This document shows positions 1-13,369 of a stretch of DNA of 64,000 nucleotides, in pieces; the first letter of the stretch is position 1, and each line of letters opens with the position of its first letter. The position numbers and the translations under genes were made by a program. A model generated the notes under the pieces. It was not told the origin of the DNA. It did no database searches and worked only from the letters and a program-made list of their open reading frames with translations. Source of the DNA: Urechis unicinctus (taxonomy: Eukaryota > Annelida > Polychaeta > Xenopneusta > Urechidae); NCBI GenBank assembly GCA_034190875.2, contig CM067355.1, positions 34,655,277-34,719,276 on the forward strand. Reading direction: 5' to 3'.

Positions 1-904
1 TATCGTAAACGTGTGCTGCGCATAGGGTTTCTTAACAAGGCGCAATCACAGACCCGATTGCTTGCCATTGGAAGACTTGCCGATGGCGTGCCTGCCGAAT
101 CTAGTTTACATAGGAAGTTCCTGGGGCTGTCTGGGATATCTTCCTCCATGCTTGTATTTCGGAAGAAAATATCACCGGTAAACATGGAAAGTTATCAAAA
201 ATATATTTTTCCGCAGACGATAGGTATATGAAATAATAAATTTTGACACTGATCGCCTGAAACTCGTCAGACCTGCATATTTTGTGAAAACATGTAAACA
301 TGTAGCGAATAGACCACCAAGCAGGTGGTTTTACTATTGGACCGACAAGGTGATATACAGAACCTGACGTTGGTCTATTGGGCCACCTAAACCTGAGCCA
401 AACGCTCCCCTCTACAGTGACAGAAATCAGCCTGTCAACAGTCATGGTAACCCCTACACCATTCTATCAATGACTGTTCAGTAAACCAAGCGTTATACTC
501 ACTGAGTGGGAGGAGGATCTCACAGCGTATTGTACAATTACGTTTACGAACTACGTGAGGCGTCTTGCGAAACTATCACCGAAAATGAAACTACACTTGG
601 GTTTTACCCCCACTCTTATCGACAGGTGGCGCACTACGTTTTCACTGGTAAGAGCCAGTTTGACGCAGAAAATGAGGCCAAGTGTTGTCGTGCCTGGCAG
701 TAGTCTAATCAATTCGACTGGCGCGTGCGCTTGAAGTAGATACAGATAAAAGGGCTTCAATAAATGAGTTCAGGAGATTCGGCTCAAAGTGCAATTACCT
801 ATTTGCAACCGGGACGATGCAAATTCAAAACTAAGGACTCAATTCTAAACGCCAATTATATAGTTACTAGAACCTCATATTTCTAATAAAGCAATCTCAT
901 ATGA
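1..904. other. No gene recognised
   Basis: Short open frames occur on both strands but none shows a domain, a plausible splice structure or family similarity that I recognise. There is no obvious repeat. It lies beyond the 3' end of the AKR gene. Confidence 0.5.
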
Positions 905-1420
905 CAAATAAACTCTTGGAGGGCGTTACCGCTACAGATCCGAGCGGGTGACGTTACCACTTCTGGTCCGAGCAGGTGACGCTACCGCTGCTTGTTCCAG
1001 CGGGTGACCTGTTCCCTTCTTGTCCGAGCAAAATGGCTTCAACCCTGTTGGAACTAGCAGCGTGGCGTTACCACTAGCGATACGAGCAGGGTGGCGTTAT
1101 CACTACTGGTACGAGCAAGGTGGCGTTACCACTACCGATACGAGCAGGGTTGGGTTACCACTACTGGTACGAGCAAGTTGGCGTTACCACTAACGATACG
1201 AGCAGGGTTGGGTTACCACTACTGGTACGAGCAAGTTGGCGTTACCACTAACGATACGAGCAGGGTTGGGTTACCACTACTGGTACGAGCAAGTTGGCGT
1301 TACCACTAACGATACGAGCAGGGATGGGTTACCACTACTGGTACGAGCAAGTTGGCCCATCCACTACCGATACGGACAGGGTGGCGTTATAACTTCTGGT
1401 AAGAGTGCGGTGTTAGAATA
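905..1420. repeat. Minisatellite, 58-bp unit
   Basis: A tandem array, degenerate at both ends and regular from about 1140 to 1345. The 58-bp unit is built of two related 29-bp halves, each containing GTTACCACTA followed by a form of GGTACGAGCA or GATACGAGCA. Open reading frames across it are repeat artefacts. Confidence 0.9.
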
Positions 1421-1667
1421 GCTACTTGAACGTGCTGGATAAGTTATAATATCTCTCCTTATAATCTTAACTCAGCAATGACAACAGCAAGGCATAGCCC
1501 ATCGGCTATCACTAGCTCCGTTATGATACGACTTTAACATTATGACCACTCCTTATGTTAACCAACATAACTTTAGCGCATAAAGCGGAGTCATTCGTCA
1601 TTCTCATGTTGTGTGGGATGAAGATAAACATAGCTATGACTGTCTGAGGTCAGGTCGTGCAGTGAAG

Positions 1668-1945
1668 CACAAACACTGTAACTCAGCGCGTTTTAAAAAA
1701 TCATTTACATCCTTCTCCCAGCCAAGGGGGCAACTCAAACACTGTAACTCAACGCGTATTAATCAATCATTAATAATCTTCTCCCAGCCAAGGGGGCAAC
1801 TCAAACACTGTAGCTCAGCGCGTATTAATCAATCATTAATAATCTTCTCCCGGCCAAGGGGGCAGCTCAAACACTGCAGCTCAGCGCGTATTAATCAATC
1901 ATTAACATCCTTCTCCCAGCTAAGGGGGCAGCTCAAACACTGTCG
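1668..1945. repeat. Minisatellite, 66-bp unit
   Basis: About four copies of a 66-bp unit containing CAGCCAAGGGGGCAACTC, CACTGTAACTCAGCGCG and TATTAATCAATCATTAA. An open frame reads through it, but the repeated peptide is a by-product of the unit length being a multiple of three. Confidence 0.92.
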
Positions 1946-2020
1946 ATGACGACTTCCATGGAATGTTAGAGGGTATTCCCCGACACCCAAATCACAGTGA
2001 TAAGTAATCCAAGCTCATTT

Positions 2021-2092
2021 ATTGACATGACGGTACTTTACGTCATCTTACTGCTTATTGACATGACGGTACTTTACGTCATCTTACTGCTT
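2021..2092. repeat. Tandem duplication, 2 x 36 bp
   Basis: Two adjacent identical 36-bp copies starting ATTGACATGACGGTAC. The rest of 2093-3110 holds no gene or repeat that I recognise. Confidence 0.9.
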
Positions 2093-3110
2093 ATAAGCGC
2101 ATTGTATCTTAAGTGTGTGTTATCTTTGCACAGCAGACCGCGTGTGTCCTGTGGTCCATTGATTTACCTCGATGGTTGTTGCAACATGAAATTACTTTTA
2201 AAGGGATTGATAAAAGTCATATCCGTTGAATAAGGTGGAAATTTTAAATGAGAAATAAATAAGACCAGAACATGTTTGACAGGGTGTATTAGGGTCTGAG
2301 GGATTACAGTGAGTCGATTGGACTGCCTCATCGATTGACGTGACGGCCTCAACATGAAGGACTGGGCATAGAGGGTAATGAAGAGTCCATCGGTGGTCAC
2401 GGCGTAATCCGATTTCCTATCAGCTGTGAGATCGTATGACGCGCGTGGTGTGATTGCAGGATTAATCAAACTGCTGGTCACCGTGCACGACGCGTACTTG
2501 ATGGGCAAAGCTACGGTACAGGAGGAAATGGAGGAGAAGCTGATGGAGAGGGAGATGCATGTTCTCTGTCCCCATCTCCGGCAGCTGACAGGATGTACTA
2601 GTCACCATCGTTACTCCTTCAGCTTCAGCAGCTGGCGTTTCGATATGTTACCAACGAGCATATAGGCTCCGCAAAGTGGGCCATTCTGACTGGCTATGCG
2701 GTGAGCATGTCCAGCACGCCGCCAACAGGTGGCGCTACCATGAAATCAACAAAAGCATATGCGACCGTTGATCCAATGTCACGGGGACTGTTGCAATGCG
2801 GCTCAGGTTGAATTTTCTGGGTCATCTTATTGATTGAGGTTACCACGCCCCCTAAATAAAACAGACATTTCAATGTGTAGATTAAGCTCTTTAATGTTAC
2901 TGAAAATAGCGCGTTTGCTCATTATTCATCACATCAGCTAATTGTATCTTCCGCGTGACCTTCACCTTGTCATCTTTTCCTTGTTCTTCCCTTCTCCATC
3001 CAGGAGACGATTATCATCATAAAATCATTTGCATCTGTGTATCGCATACCGGTGGTGTTCCCTTCCTACTTCTCCGATTGTTATAATACTATTTTGGCTC
3101 ATACGTTCTT
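2093..3110. other. No gene recognised
   Basis: Unique-looking sequence with only short uninformative open frames on both strands. No domain or element could be assigned. Confidence 0.5.
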
Positions 3111-3119
3111 AAAAAGCCT

Positions 3120-3345
3120 TCCCCTTTAATTATCAGCACGAGAGCCCGGGTTACATTATACCCCTCCCCTTGCAGGCGGGTCCACCTTCCAAATGGACTC
3201 GTCCTGTCATGCGGGGATTGTTTTAGCCTGACCCGCGGGACCCTTTATAAGGTCCAGATGGGTTGGTCAAGGAGAGATCACCTAGTCAGAGAAACGATTC
3301 GGACCGCGAGATTCCAGGGAGCTTATTTTGTTTATTTAGATTTCA
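3120..3345 (+). mobile_element. LTR-like fragment
   Basis: A GC-rich block with a TATA-like CCTTTATAAGG (about 3241-3251) followed by GGAGAGATCACCTAG and CGAGATTCCAG. The same order of motifs (TATA-like, GGAGATCTACCTAG, CGAGATTCCAG, AATAAA) is seen in the 10.1-10.5 kb insertion, so the two look like divergent relatives. No internal retrotransposon coding region is present. The LTR assignment rests on layout, not on a defined terminal repeat. Confidence 0.35.
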
Positions 3346-3430
3346 ACAATGAAGCTCCCTGGAATCTCGCTGTCCGAATCGTTTCTCTGACTAGGTGATC
3401 TCTCCTTGACCAACCCATCTGGACCTTATA
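3246..3430. repeat. Long near-perfect inverted repeat
   Basis: Two arms of roughly 78-85 bp face each other across a spacer of about 28 bp (near 3325-3352). I see one internal mismatch (GACCGCGAG against GACAGCGAG in matching orientation). The left arm includes the TATA-like end of the LTR-like fragment, so the palindrome appears to be a snap-back duplication of the 3' part of that fragment. Confidence 0.93.
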
Positions 3431-3576
3431 AAGGGTCGGTATAATTCCGGATCTGTTCTGATGATCAGTTTAATTTAAATCATAAGAACACACCTCATCA
3501 TAACAATACATTCTCACCATTGTAACACAGTGCATGTTTGATTTCCATATCTAACATAAACAGGTACGACATTTCC

Positions 3577-3582
3577 TTTATT
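3577..3582 (-). promoter_or_regulatory. Poly(A) signal of the AKR gene
   Basis: AATAAA on the minus strand, about 50 nt beyond the aldo-keto reductase stop codon, so it would give a very short 3' UTR. Confidence 0.6.
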
Positions 3583-3633
3583 GTTGTCACAATTCGTTGA
3601 AGACAAGCAACTGTAAACATAGAATATGGCCAC

Positions 3634-4603
3634 TTAGAACTCTATGTTGAATGGATAATAGGGGGCAGCGCTGTCCCTCTGCACGCGCTTCCTATACACA
3701 CATGACCCAACAGGTGCAAGATCAATCATTATTAATGTTCATATGAACGAATAATATTAAACCATCAACACTTTCTACATACCCTCACTCTCTTGCTACA
3801 TAACCTGTCCCTTCCTCTCTTTCCACACCACCCACCCATACTCCCTCTTCCTCTATATCATCCACCCTCCGTCCCTTTCTACACAACCCACCTCCCCTCT
3901 CTATCTACATCACCCACACTTCCTCTGTTTACAAAACCCTCCATCTTTCTACACTACCCACCCCTCCCCCTCATCCACTCCATCCTCTCACGCACTTCTC
4001 CCTCTCTTTCTACTTCATATTGAAACGATTGAAATGCCATCCTTACTTTAGTGGGAAAGTATTCGCACATTAGCTAGTGAAATATTAGCGTGATATAAAT
4101 AAAGAGACAACTTGCCCATCGACGGTGACGAAAGGAACGCCGAGCCGACAATCCTGATTGAGACTTGTCATCACTTCCATATCCACAGCGGCCAATTCAA
4201 AGTCAAATAGCTGTGAACATACCAAGCCGTGAAATCAAATATTGCAATGTAGCGATTGATCTGATTGAACCTTTATCAGAGCAGGAGTAAGATTGATCAA
4301 GATTGGCATCTGACTTACATCGTAATTCTCTTTGATTCGAGACGGTGTGACGCTCTTTGGGATGACGATGATATCTCGCTGTAATAGCCAGCGTAAAATC
4401 ACCTGATACATAATCGATAAACATCATTGAAAACAGAATGTTGGCAACACCCGATGGTTTAGCATCTCTGTGCAATAGTGCTCCAGAGAAAGGATGAGAT
4501 GAGATTGTATGGATGGAAACACGAATCATTTCATAACAGGATATATATCATAAATACATATGCATTGATTGATATATATGATAAACATATATATATATAT
4601 ATA

Positions 4604-4650
<47 letters not shown>

Positions 4651-4833
4651 AACATATATCTATGTGCATTAATATATATCATATATATATATATACATAC
4701 ATATATAAATATACACATACATATATATCATATATATATATATCTACGTATATAAATACATATTAATGTATGCATACATACATATATGGAATATATATTC
4801 ATATATATATATATATATATAAATATACATATT

Positions 4834-4892
<59 letters not shown>

Positions 4893-4975
4893 CATATATA
4901 TATATATATATATTATATACTATATAATATATATATATATATATATATTAATATAATATATACTATATATTATAA

Positions 4976-5020
<45 letters not shown>

Positions 5021-5090
5021 ATATAATATATATATAAATATATATATATATATGCGTATATAAATATATACATATGTATGTATGTATGCA

Positions 5091-5135
<45 letters not shown>

Positions 5136-5163
5136 TTGTATACATATATATATGCATATATTC

Positions 5164-5200
<37 letters not shown>

Positions 5201-5288
5201 AATATGTATTTAAAAGATATATATATATGTATATATATATATATGTATATATTTATATATACAGAGATAGATATATATATATATATAT

Positions 5289-5324
<36 letters not shown>

Positions 5325-5482
5325 ATATATAATATATATCTATATATATAGATATCTATCTATATATCTATATATATATATATATATATATATCTATATA
5401 TGTGTGTGTGGGGGGGGGGGTTGTGTGTGTGTGTGTATAGTTCACGAACGCTCGCCAGCTAGTTGCTGCCATACATATATTC

Positions 5483-5560
<78 letters not shown>

Positions 5561-8500
5561 ATATATATCTAGATATATATATGTATTTAAAAATATATAT
5601 ATATGTATATATATATGTATATATTTATATACATATATATATATATATATGTGTTGGGGGGGGGGGGGGTGTGTGTGTGTGTGTATAGTTCACGAACGCT
5701 CGCCAGCTAGTTGCTGCCATTCGCAGTTCGATCCTCAAACGCGCTTCGTCTCTCCTGACATCCAAACTTGAAGCCATGGGCAATTTTATTTGGACCAATA
5801 AAGTTATATATTATGTGGCCTCTCAACTAAGACTTGTGTTTTTATTCCTCGAAACACAGACAAGATAGTGCACCACACCAGTATCAGGGTATATCTCAGA
5901 TGATGTGTAAAATATTGACACACCTGGGCGGAAGATTTATTGTACTTCTTAGCGAGTTCTTTGATCTTCTCGTCATCAAGGATTGTAGGATCGCCCGGAG
6001 AAGGCCTGTAAACGACACCCATCGTACAGCACACGTAAACAACGACCTCTAGGTGGAGTTATGTATACGTTCACGTCCACACCAAGCGTTAGACATTACA
6101 AACGGGTAATAAGACGGCCAACGATTTACTAAAACTGTTATTCATTTACCAGGGTCTATCGGCGGATCCGAGAGGACTGTAGGCAGTCACAGCCACACCT
6201 CGCTCCTGACAGAACTGAACGAGCTTCTCTTGGCTCATGTAAGGGTGGACTTCTACCTGTATGAGCAAATTGCAATGGTTGATAATTTATAAATTTGTTG
6301 ATGTGTCACAAAAGGATTATTACCAACGATACACAAACAGCGGAGCACAATAATTTATTTCATAGATATTTACTGACATATCCTTGATTCCGTTTCACTC
6401 TCACCTGATTGACTGAAGGTTTGATCCGACCCTTATCAATGACCTCCTGAACTTGCTTGCTGTTAAAGTTAGCGAGCCCGATTGATCTAACGAGACCGTC
6501 CTCATAAGCTTTCTCAAGAGCCTGCATGAAGCATACGTTTATTGTTTGAGGACATTGTGGATTTAAATATCACTCAGCAGGTGGCGCTTTCAGTTGTCAA
6601 GCAAAGTGAGTGGTTGTTCTCTAATTTCACTCACCCCCCATGACTCCATGAAATGGATATCAGAATAAAGAACATTGCCGGCCGAGTCTTGTGGGGTGAT
6701 TTCGTCCCCTGGCTACAGAACAGATTACTCCACATTAGAAAGAAAACTAATGCCCCGACTACTAACACACAGCTTGTATGATATTGCTTCAAGCAAATTC
6801 CAAGGAAATAATATTTCTCTCACTCTGCAGAGCCATAATTTCGTCGACTCTTAAGGATATTAATTGAAATTCCATCAAGTTATTCGTTAGAGTAAACACT
6901 GGGAAAAACCAAACGATATATTTTTATAGAATGATTACGATTATTTGGATGGTTTAATCTCTTCACTTTATAAGCATGGGGCCAGTGCACCAGGTATAGG
7001 TCGAGGTAATCCAGGCCCAGCTTTCTCAGGGAATCCTCCAGGTTAGCTCTGGCATCGTCCGCATGATGAAACGTGCTCCATAGCTTACCACATATAGGAA
7101 ATTAAAAAATACTCAGGTATGAGAGATTGAGTCTCACTCAAACGTGGCTCACTTTGTTTGACGGTGTGTGGACGGCATAATGACAAAATGCCACATTGCG
7201 TGGAACCAAACTGTTTGAGGATGCGCACAGCACAGCAGAATATAATCTTATCTCTATGGTGCCCTAGCTCATTTACCTTGCTGGTGATAAATAAATCGTT
7301 ACGAGTGACAACCCCTTCCTGGATTTTTTCCCTGATGGCCTCTCCGACTTGCTGTTCGTTGCAGTATGCCCATGCGCAGTCGATATGGCGGTAGCCGATG
7401 TCAATAGCTTCCTTCACAGCAACCTTCACCTCGTCCCCCTGCGACTGACGACACAAACTCAACTCGGTAAACAGTCGTTTTATCTCTTGGCATGCTAACT
7501 TGGGTAGTTATGGTGCAACACATTTATATAAAACATTTATCCACAGATGTTTACATAAACGCCATGTTTGTCCATGATTACGGGGAATATGTTATTCAAT
7601 ATGGATAGAATTCATTTTCCAATAAATAGGATTCCAGATCACATTCACACAAAGAGGATATCGTGAAACAGTGAAACTCATAAGATGTGATTATTCTTTG
7701 GCCTAACAAACTTCTAGAAGCATGTCCTATGTTTGTAGGTGTTCTCTCTACTAGAGAGACAAATTGTTTCTCGTTATAATACAAGGAGTTTACTTGGTGA
7801 ATAGTTTACTGAATGAAAGGGTCAAGGCTGTACATAGTAAGTAGCTATCAGAGGAGTGTGGGGGAGGGGTGGGGGTGGTATTTGGTGATAAGAGGCTATC
7901 AAGGTAAGAGTCACCTCGAACCGAAATCCACAAGTCATTGATAAACGTCACAATAGTGTCTCTAAAAATTGACTTTAAAGCGAAAAGAGAGAAATTATAC
8001 GAAGATAATGGAGAGAATGTGTTATTTATGACACGAAGATAATGGAGAGAATGTGTTAGTTATGATACGAAGGTGCTGGACAGAATATGTCAGTTATGAC
8101 ACGAAGATAATGGACAGAATGTGTTAGTTATGACACAAAGATAATGGACAGAATATGTCAGTTATGACACAAAGAAAGTGGAGATTAATTGTTGGTTATG
8201 ACACGAAGTAAATAGAGAGAATGTGTTAGTTATGACACGAAGATGATGGACAGAATGTGTTAGTTATGACACGAAGATAATGGACAGAATGTGTTGGTTA
8301 TGCGCTAAACAAAACGTGATGTAAATAATGTATACATATAGTGTTAGCAGATTCCAATTCGGCCAAATTTGGGGTCAGATTGTGTGATGAACAGTGTCCT
8401 CGGCAGCATCAGGCGGCGATAGACGTGATGGACAGTACCCTCGGCAGCATCAGGCGGCGATAGACGTGATGGACAGTGTCCTCAGCAGCATCAGGCGGCG

Positions 8501-9024
8501 ACAAACGCATGATTTACAGGCAATTTCACATTATTAATTATTGGTAGAATAAAACGATATCGGTTTGTAGCTCTCTTATTCGTACACAAAATATACATTA
8601 ACTTTCATGGAAACAGAATACGAACAATGAATGTAGGAAGAAAGGCAGGCGGGGGTTGACGACAGTGGGTCAATGACTGAACTGTGACGCGGAGCGGATC
8701 ACTATGGTCAGGCATATTATGCATATTGTCCCAACCTACGATCTTCATCGTTTGCTGATCATGAAGCAGTATTCCCTTGTGGTTATCCAGCCAAGCCTCC
8801 GAATACTGAAGCTCGAGTTCTCTGAGGGCCGAATACCCCACCCATCAACCGAGGTCAATAGGAATCTGATTGAATTCTAGTTGACTGGTCTTTATACATT
8901 ATGTTTACCTTTCCATAATAAAGTTGTGGATGAATTCCATAAATACCTTCCATGTTCCCAAGCCCACGGTGGGCATCTTGTATCCTGTATTGAGGAAGAT
9001 GAATCGAGCTGTTGTAGCCGCCAT
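3634..9024 (-). CDS. Aldo-keto reductase, AKR1 family
   Basis: NADPH-dependent cytosolic carbonyl reductase. Ten coding exons on the minus strand: 9024-8947, 7444-7277, 7083-6967, 6712-6635, 6521-6405, 6256-6150, 6005-5924, 4402-4319, 4210-4112, 3678-3634; total 324 aa, the usual AKR1 length. Visible landmarks are [10 protein letters not shown] at the N-terminus, the catalytic tetrad (Asp in GYRHID, Tyr in WAYCNE, Lys in FITSKLW, His in LVHWP), AYSPLGS, the cofactor-binding [14 protein letters not shown] and a C-terminal PYYPFNIEF tail. The start is the first ATG in frame before the TIM-barrel strand. The last intron uses a weak donor (GTTGTC at 4111-4106). The alternative GTCTCT three bases on would add one residue, and reading through would end at 4085 without the conserved tail. 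The substrate class (aldose, aldehyde, anhydrofructose or steroid) cannot be told from this. The intron order follows the family closely; I see no frameshift. Confidence 0.95.
3790..4025. repeat. CT-rich low-complexity tract
   Basis: Pyrimidine-rich stretch of loosely repeated CCCTCCCTCTTTCTAC-like words inside the last AKR intron. The open frame through it is a low-complexity artefact. Confidence 0.7.
4575..5398. repeat. (AT)n-rich microsatellite
   Basis: Over 800 bp of TATATA tracts with scattered C and G interruptions, inside AKR intron 7 (4403-5923). All Tyr/Ile open frames here are microsatellite artefacts. Confidence 0.95.
5399..5720. repeat. Duplicated microsatellite block with poly-G
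   Basis: Two copies, about 250 bp apart, of a composite: TGTGTG, a G run of 10 or more, GTGTGTGTATAG, then the unique word GTTCACGAACGCTCGCCAGC and TAGTTGCTGCCAT. They start near 5399 and 5650 and are separated by another AT microsatellite. The copies differ mainly in G-run length. Confidence 0.9.
7990..8300. repeat. Minisatellite, about 34-bp unit
   Basis: About nine degenerate copies of a unit with GACACGAAGATAATGGACAG and AATGTGTTAGTTA, in AKR intron 1 (7445-8946). Confidence 0.9.
8390..8510. repeat. Minisatellite, 41-bp unit, 3 copies
   Basis: Three near-identical copies containing CAGCATCAGGCGGCGATAG and GACGTGATGGACAGTG, in AKR intron 1. Confidence 0.92.
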
Positions 9025-9417
9025 AGTGAAGCAAGAACTGATCTTCACTGATTGTCAAGCGAACACGAACAGCTGGTTCGCGTATGATTGTGGATAGAAG
9101 TACTTCTCCGTTCAACTCACAGCCAGCCTGCCATGCTAACTCATATGAAAACACTTCAATTTGATAAGAAACTTCGATCATCAGATAAAGATGAAAAGAA
9201 CATGCACTCACCAGCTCATAGCTACCCTAGTTTGATAACAAGTATCTCTGTCATCAGGCGATATTACTGAGATGATATCACATGACCTAATGATGGTCAA
9301 ATGATCCAGTATTGTTACAACTTGTTACAATCCGGTGTTGTGACAACTTGTCACATCAGTGCTACGTGTTGTTGTGAGCTCATTAATGTAAAGATAGGGG
9401 ATGTGTTTAGCTCCATC

Positions 9418-10036
<619 letters not shown>

Positions 10037-10617
10037 TTGTGTTATGATATTAATCTAGCTCTTTTGACTTTTGAAACGCTCCCCCTCTTTTTCATTGTCA
10101 GCATGACATGTTTCACTAGCCCGGGGATATTTCCGTCCTTAAGACGGGGGTGTAACCCTAATAGTAGACCTGGCTGGTACCTTTTCCCATTGGCCAATGA
10201 CCCTTCGAGCCCACGCCCCATGTGAGCAGTTGGGGTTGACCTTTGTGAAGGGGGACCGGCTATACCTGGACCAATGGGAGGCCAGCTGTGGGTGTGGTTC
10301 CGAGCGTAATCCAATGCCGGAACCCCGATAAAATAGCTGGCCTCGCCGAAGTACATGGAGATCTACCTAGCGAAGAGACGAAGTATCTGAACAAGATTCT
10401 GACCCGAGATTCCAGAGAAAGCTAATAAACCAACTTGAATAAACCTCAACAACTCAACTCCTGGACTCGTGTGTTTTCTCTGGCTAGCGTCCCCACTCAA
10501 GCAACTACAAGCAGCTACAATATTCCTATATACGAAGGAGCGCGCAGAAATACGAATTACCAAGAAATATAAGTATAACAAGAGTATAGCTATATAGGAG
10601 GAAATATAGTTATAAGA
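10037..10617 (+). mobile_element. LTR-like insertion inside the TG satellite
   Basis: About 580 bp of complex sequence interrupts the TG satellite, which resumes on the far side with the same spacer. It holds a TATA-like GATAAAATAGC (about 10327), then GGAGATCTACCTAG, CGAGATTCCAG and two AATAAA words (about 10423 and 10438), an LTR-like promoter/poly(A) layout. It resembles the 3.1-3.3 kb fragment. It has no coding region, and I could not fix the termini or a target-site duplication. A solo LTR is the best guess. Confidence 0.45.
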
Positions 10618-11018
<401 letters not shown>

Positions 11019-13369
11019 ATCTTATATTGATTCTATTTTGGTCACGGAGATTTAGTTTTAAAACTTGCTTCATGCATGAAGAGTGGAGATTCGATAACAT
11101 TTTGATATAATCTGAATTAAGGTCAATCATAGAATAAGTGCTTTTGTATTTGGTATTAGAAGTTTAATTTAGACCAATTTTCTATTACTTCTCTCACCTA
11201 CAGACTGTGTATCAAGAGTCGCATTTTTTTATATTTAACCACATTTTCTTCGCAGATGGTCTTGGGACCACTACAGGGCATTTCCAAGTATACATAAACC
11301 GAAATATCTTAAAGTATTCACATCAAATAAAAAGAATATAGCCGTTAGTTTTGTTTTTACCAAGCGTCGATGGGAATGTGATGTTAGAGCATTTAGCTCT
11401 CCATACATTGGTTCTCTCATCACTGGACAATTTTTTCGTATGAAAACGATATGCTCACATATTAAGCATTTTATGTTCATCAAAGCATATGGCCGCTCAT
11501 TGGAATCAAAACAAACTTTGCTCACTCAATGATGAAACTAATTTTATCAGAACCAAGGTCTGATGTGTCAGGGCAAAGATGATTCTCTCAGATAAATCAA
11601 ATATTCCTTCAATATGAATCAATGTAAGCTAGATATTAAACATTGATACGTTGTAACAGCTCAATAATCATGCATAAACCAGTAGTCTGTAATGTTTCAC
11701 ATAATGACGAATATTTCACATAGACTTCATCATGTGTTATTCCTTTACCACCTCAATGGACGCTGGGTGGTTTCTAAAAAGCTATGACTTGATAAAATAT
11801 TCACCACCGATTTATGAACCTTACAGAATAATTTACAGAATAATTTACAGAATGACACTTGAGGTAACTAAAAGTATGTAATTATCCAATTTCACCAAGG
11901 AGAAAATCCTCACTGAAACAAAACTATTCTTCCACATAAAATCTGATAAACACAGAAACTTCACTAAATACACATGTCATCCTATTTCGCCACACATTCC
12001 TCCTAAGTTACATCATATTAAATATTTCATGAAAATAGATACGCACGAACGTAAACTGACGATGAGGATTATCCTTATGGAGCCTCATGAGTCATGACTT
12101 AAATGATTAATTAAACATAAACTGACATTGAACATGAGGTATCAATCGTGTCCTTGAACATAAAATATCAAACGTGACCTTAAACATAAACCATCAAACG
12201 TGACCTTGAACATATATAAACTTGGTTGGAAATAATACATCTTAGATCTAATGAAGAACAACACTTCAATCCGTAGAACATATGTTATAATATTCAAACT
12301 CAAAGTTAATGATCACCTTGAACATAACCTGTCAAGTGTTCTCGTTTTAAATAGGTCTGCATCGGGAGAAGCTACAGACTACCTCCGAATGCATCCACAT
12401 TGGTTTTGATGAACACTAATCTTAATGTACAAGCAATTAACCTGAAAAAACACTAGATTTATCTGGCTACTGATTGTATGTAAGTGTTGAGGGCATCCCC
12501 AACATTAAATGTGCTACTTGGCCAGGGTAACATGCGGAACACCTATTTGAACTCAAGTTGCGAAATGATTTATAGACTGTCCAGGGTCAAACTAATGAAG
12601 TATTGAAGATATATAGTTCACTGGATGATGATAACAGATTGGAATTAACAATGTTAGTTTGTAAAGCTGTAACAATAACACAGAAAGCAATAAGTCAATA
12701 TTTTCACGTGCTGTTGAAAACTGGAAGCAACGAGTTTGCGATGAATAAATTTTATTTACGTGTCTACCTGTTGTCTTATGCAATGATTACATTAAAACTA
12801 TTCATTCTCCTGAAATATAACCATCTTCCAGGGCACACTTGTTGTAAGGGATGGCTGACTATTGTGGCTGACGATGACGTCAGTGATGATGACGTCATCT
12901 CCAGGTCCTGTCCCTTCGTCTTATGGACACTGCGACTCAAGTTCGCTAATGAGGATGAGAAAATTCTCTGATATGATATGTTGTCTTTATTTCCCGGTAC
13001 TTAACCGTCCATTCAGGGTATGATATTGAAAGGTCTTATCCCGGGGGTCTTCTATAGTTGTCATTTTATACCATGAACTGATATATGTAATTTATAATAA
13101 TCTTTCACTCAAGTACAAAGAAAATGAAATTGTTTAGTAAACTACTAATGTTTGTCTCTTTCATTAAACAAGTTAATAATGGGACTGGATTATCCCTGAG
13201 TTCAAGCTTTTTATATTAAAGAACCCAGAAATGAGACACTTTGGACTTCAAAGTGTTTATCAAACATTGCACCACAGACAATAAGCAACTAGAGGCGCAG
13301 GTAAATAATCATTTAAGGAAAAAGTCAGTTCACAAGTCTTCACAAATTCAGTAACAGAAATTGTGAAAA
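11019..13369. other. No gene recognised
   Basis: AT-rich sequence. Open frames are short and show no domain. A small cluster of ACCTTGAACATAAA-like words (about 12125-12215) is the only repetition noted. Confidence 0.5.

Noticed and set aside
4569-5771. Tyr/Ile-rich and Cys/Val-rich frames
   Set aside because: Dinucleotide microsatellites translated; no gene.
8605-8841. A 78-codon minus-strand frame in AKR intron 1
   Set aside because: No family similarity, no matching splice phase, and the AKR protein is complete without it.
8855-9211. A 118-codon minus-strand frame that looked like a real protein exon
   Set aside because: It is a shadow of AKR exon 1. A different frame of the same DNA gives [10 protein letters not shown] followed by a donor site.
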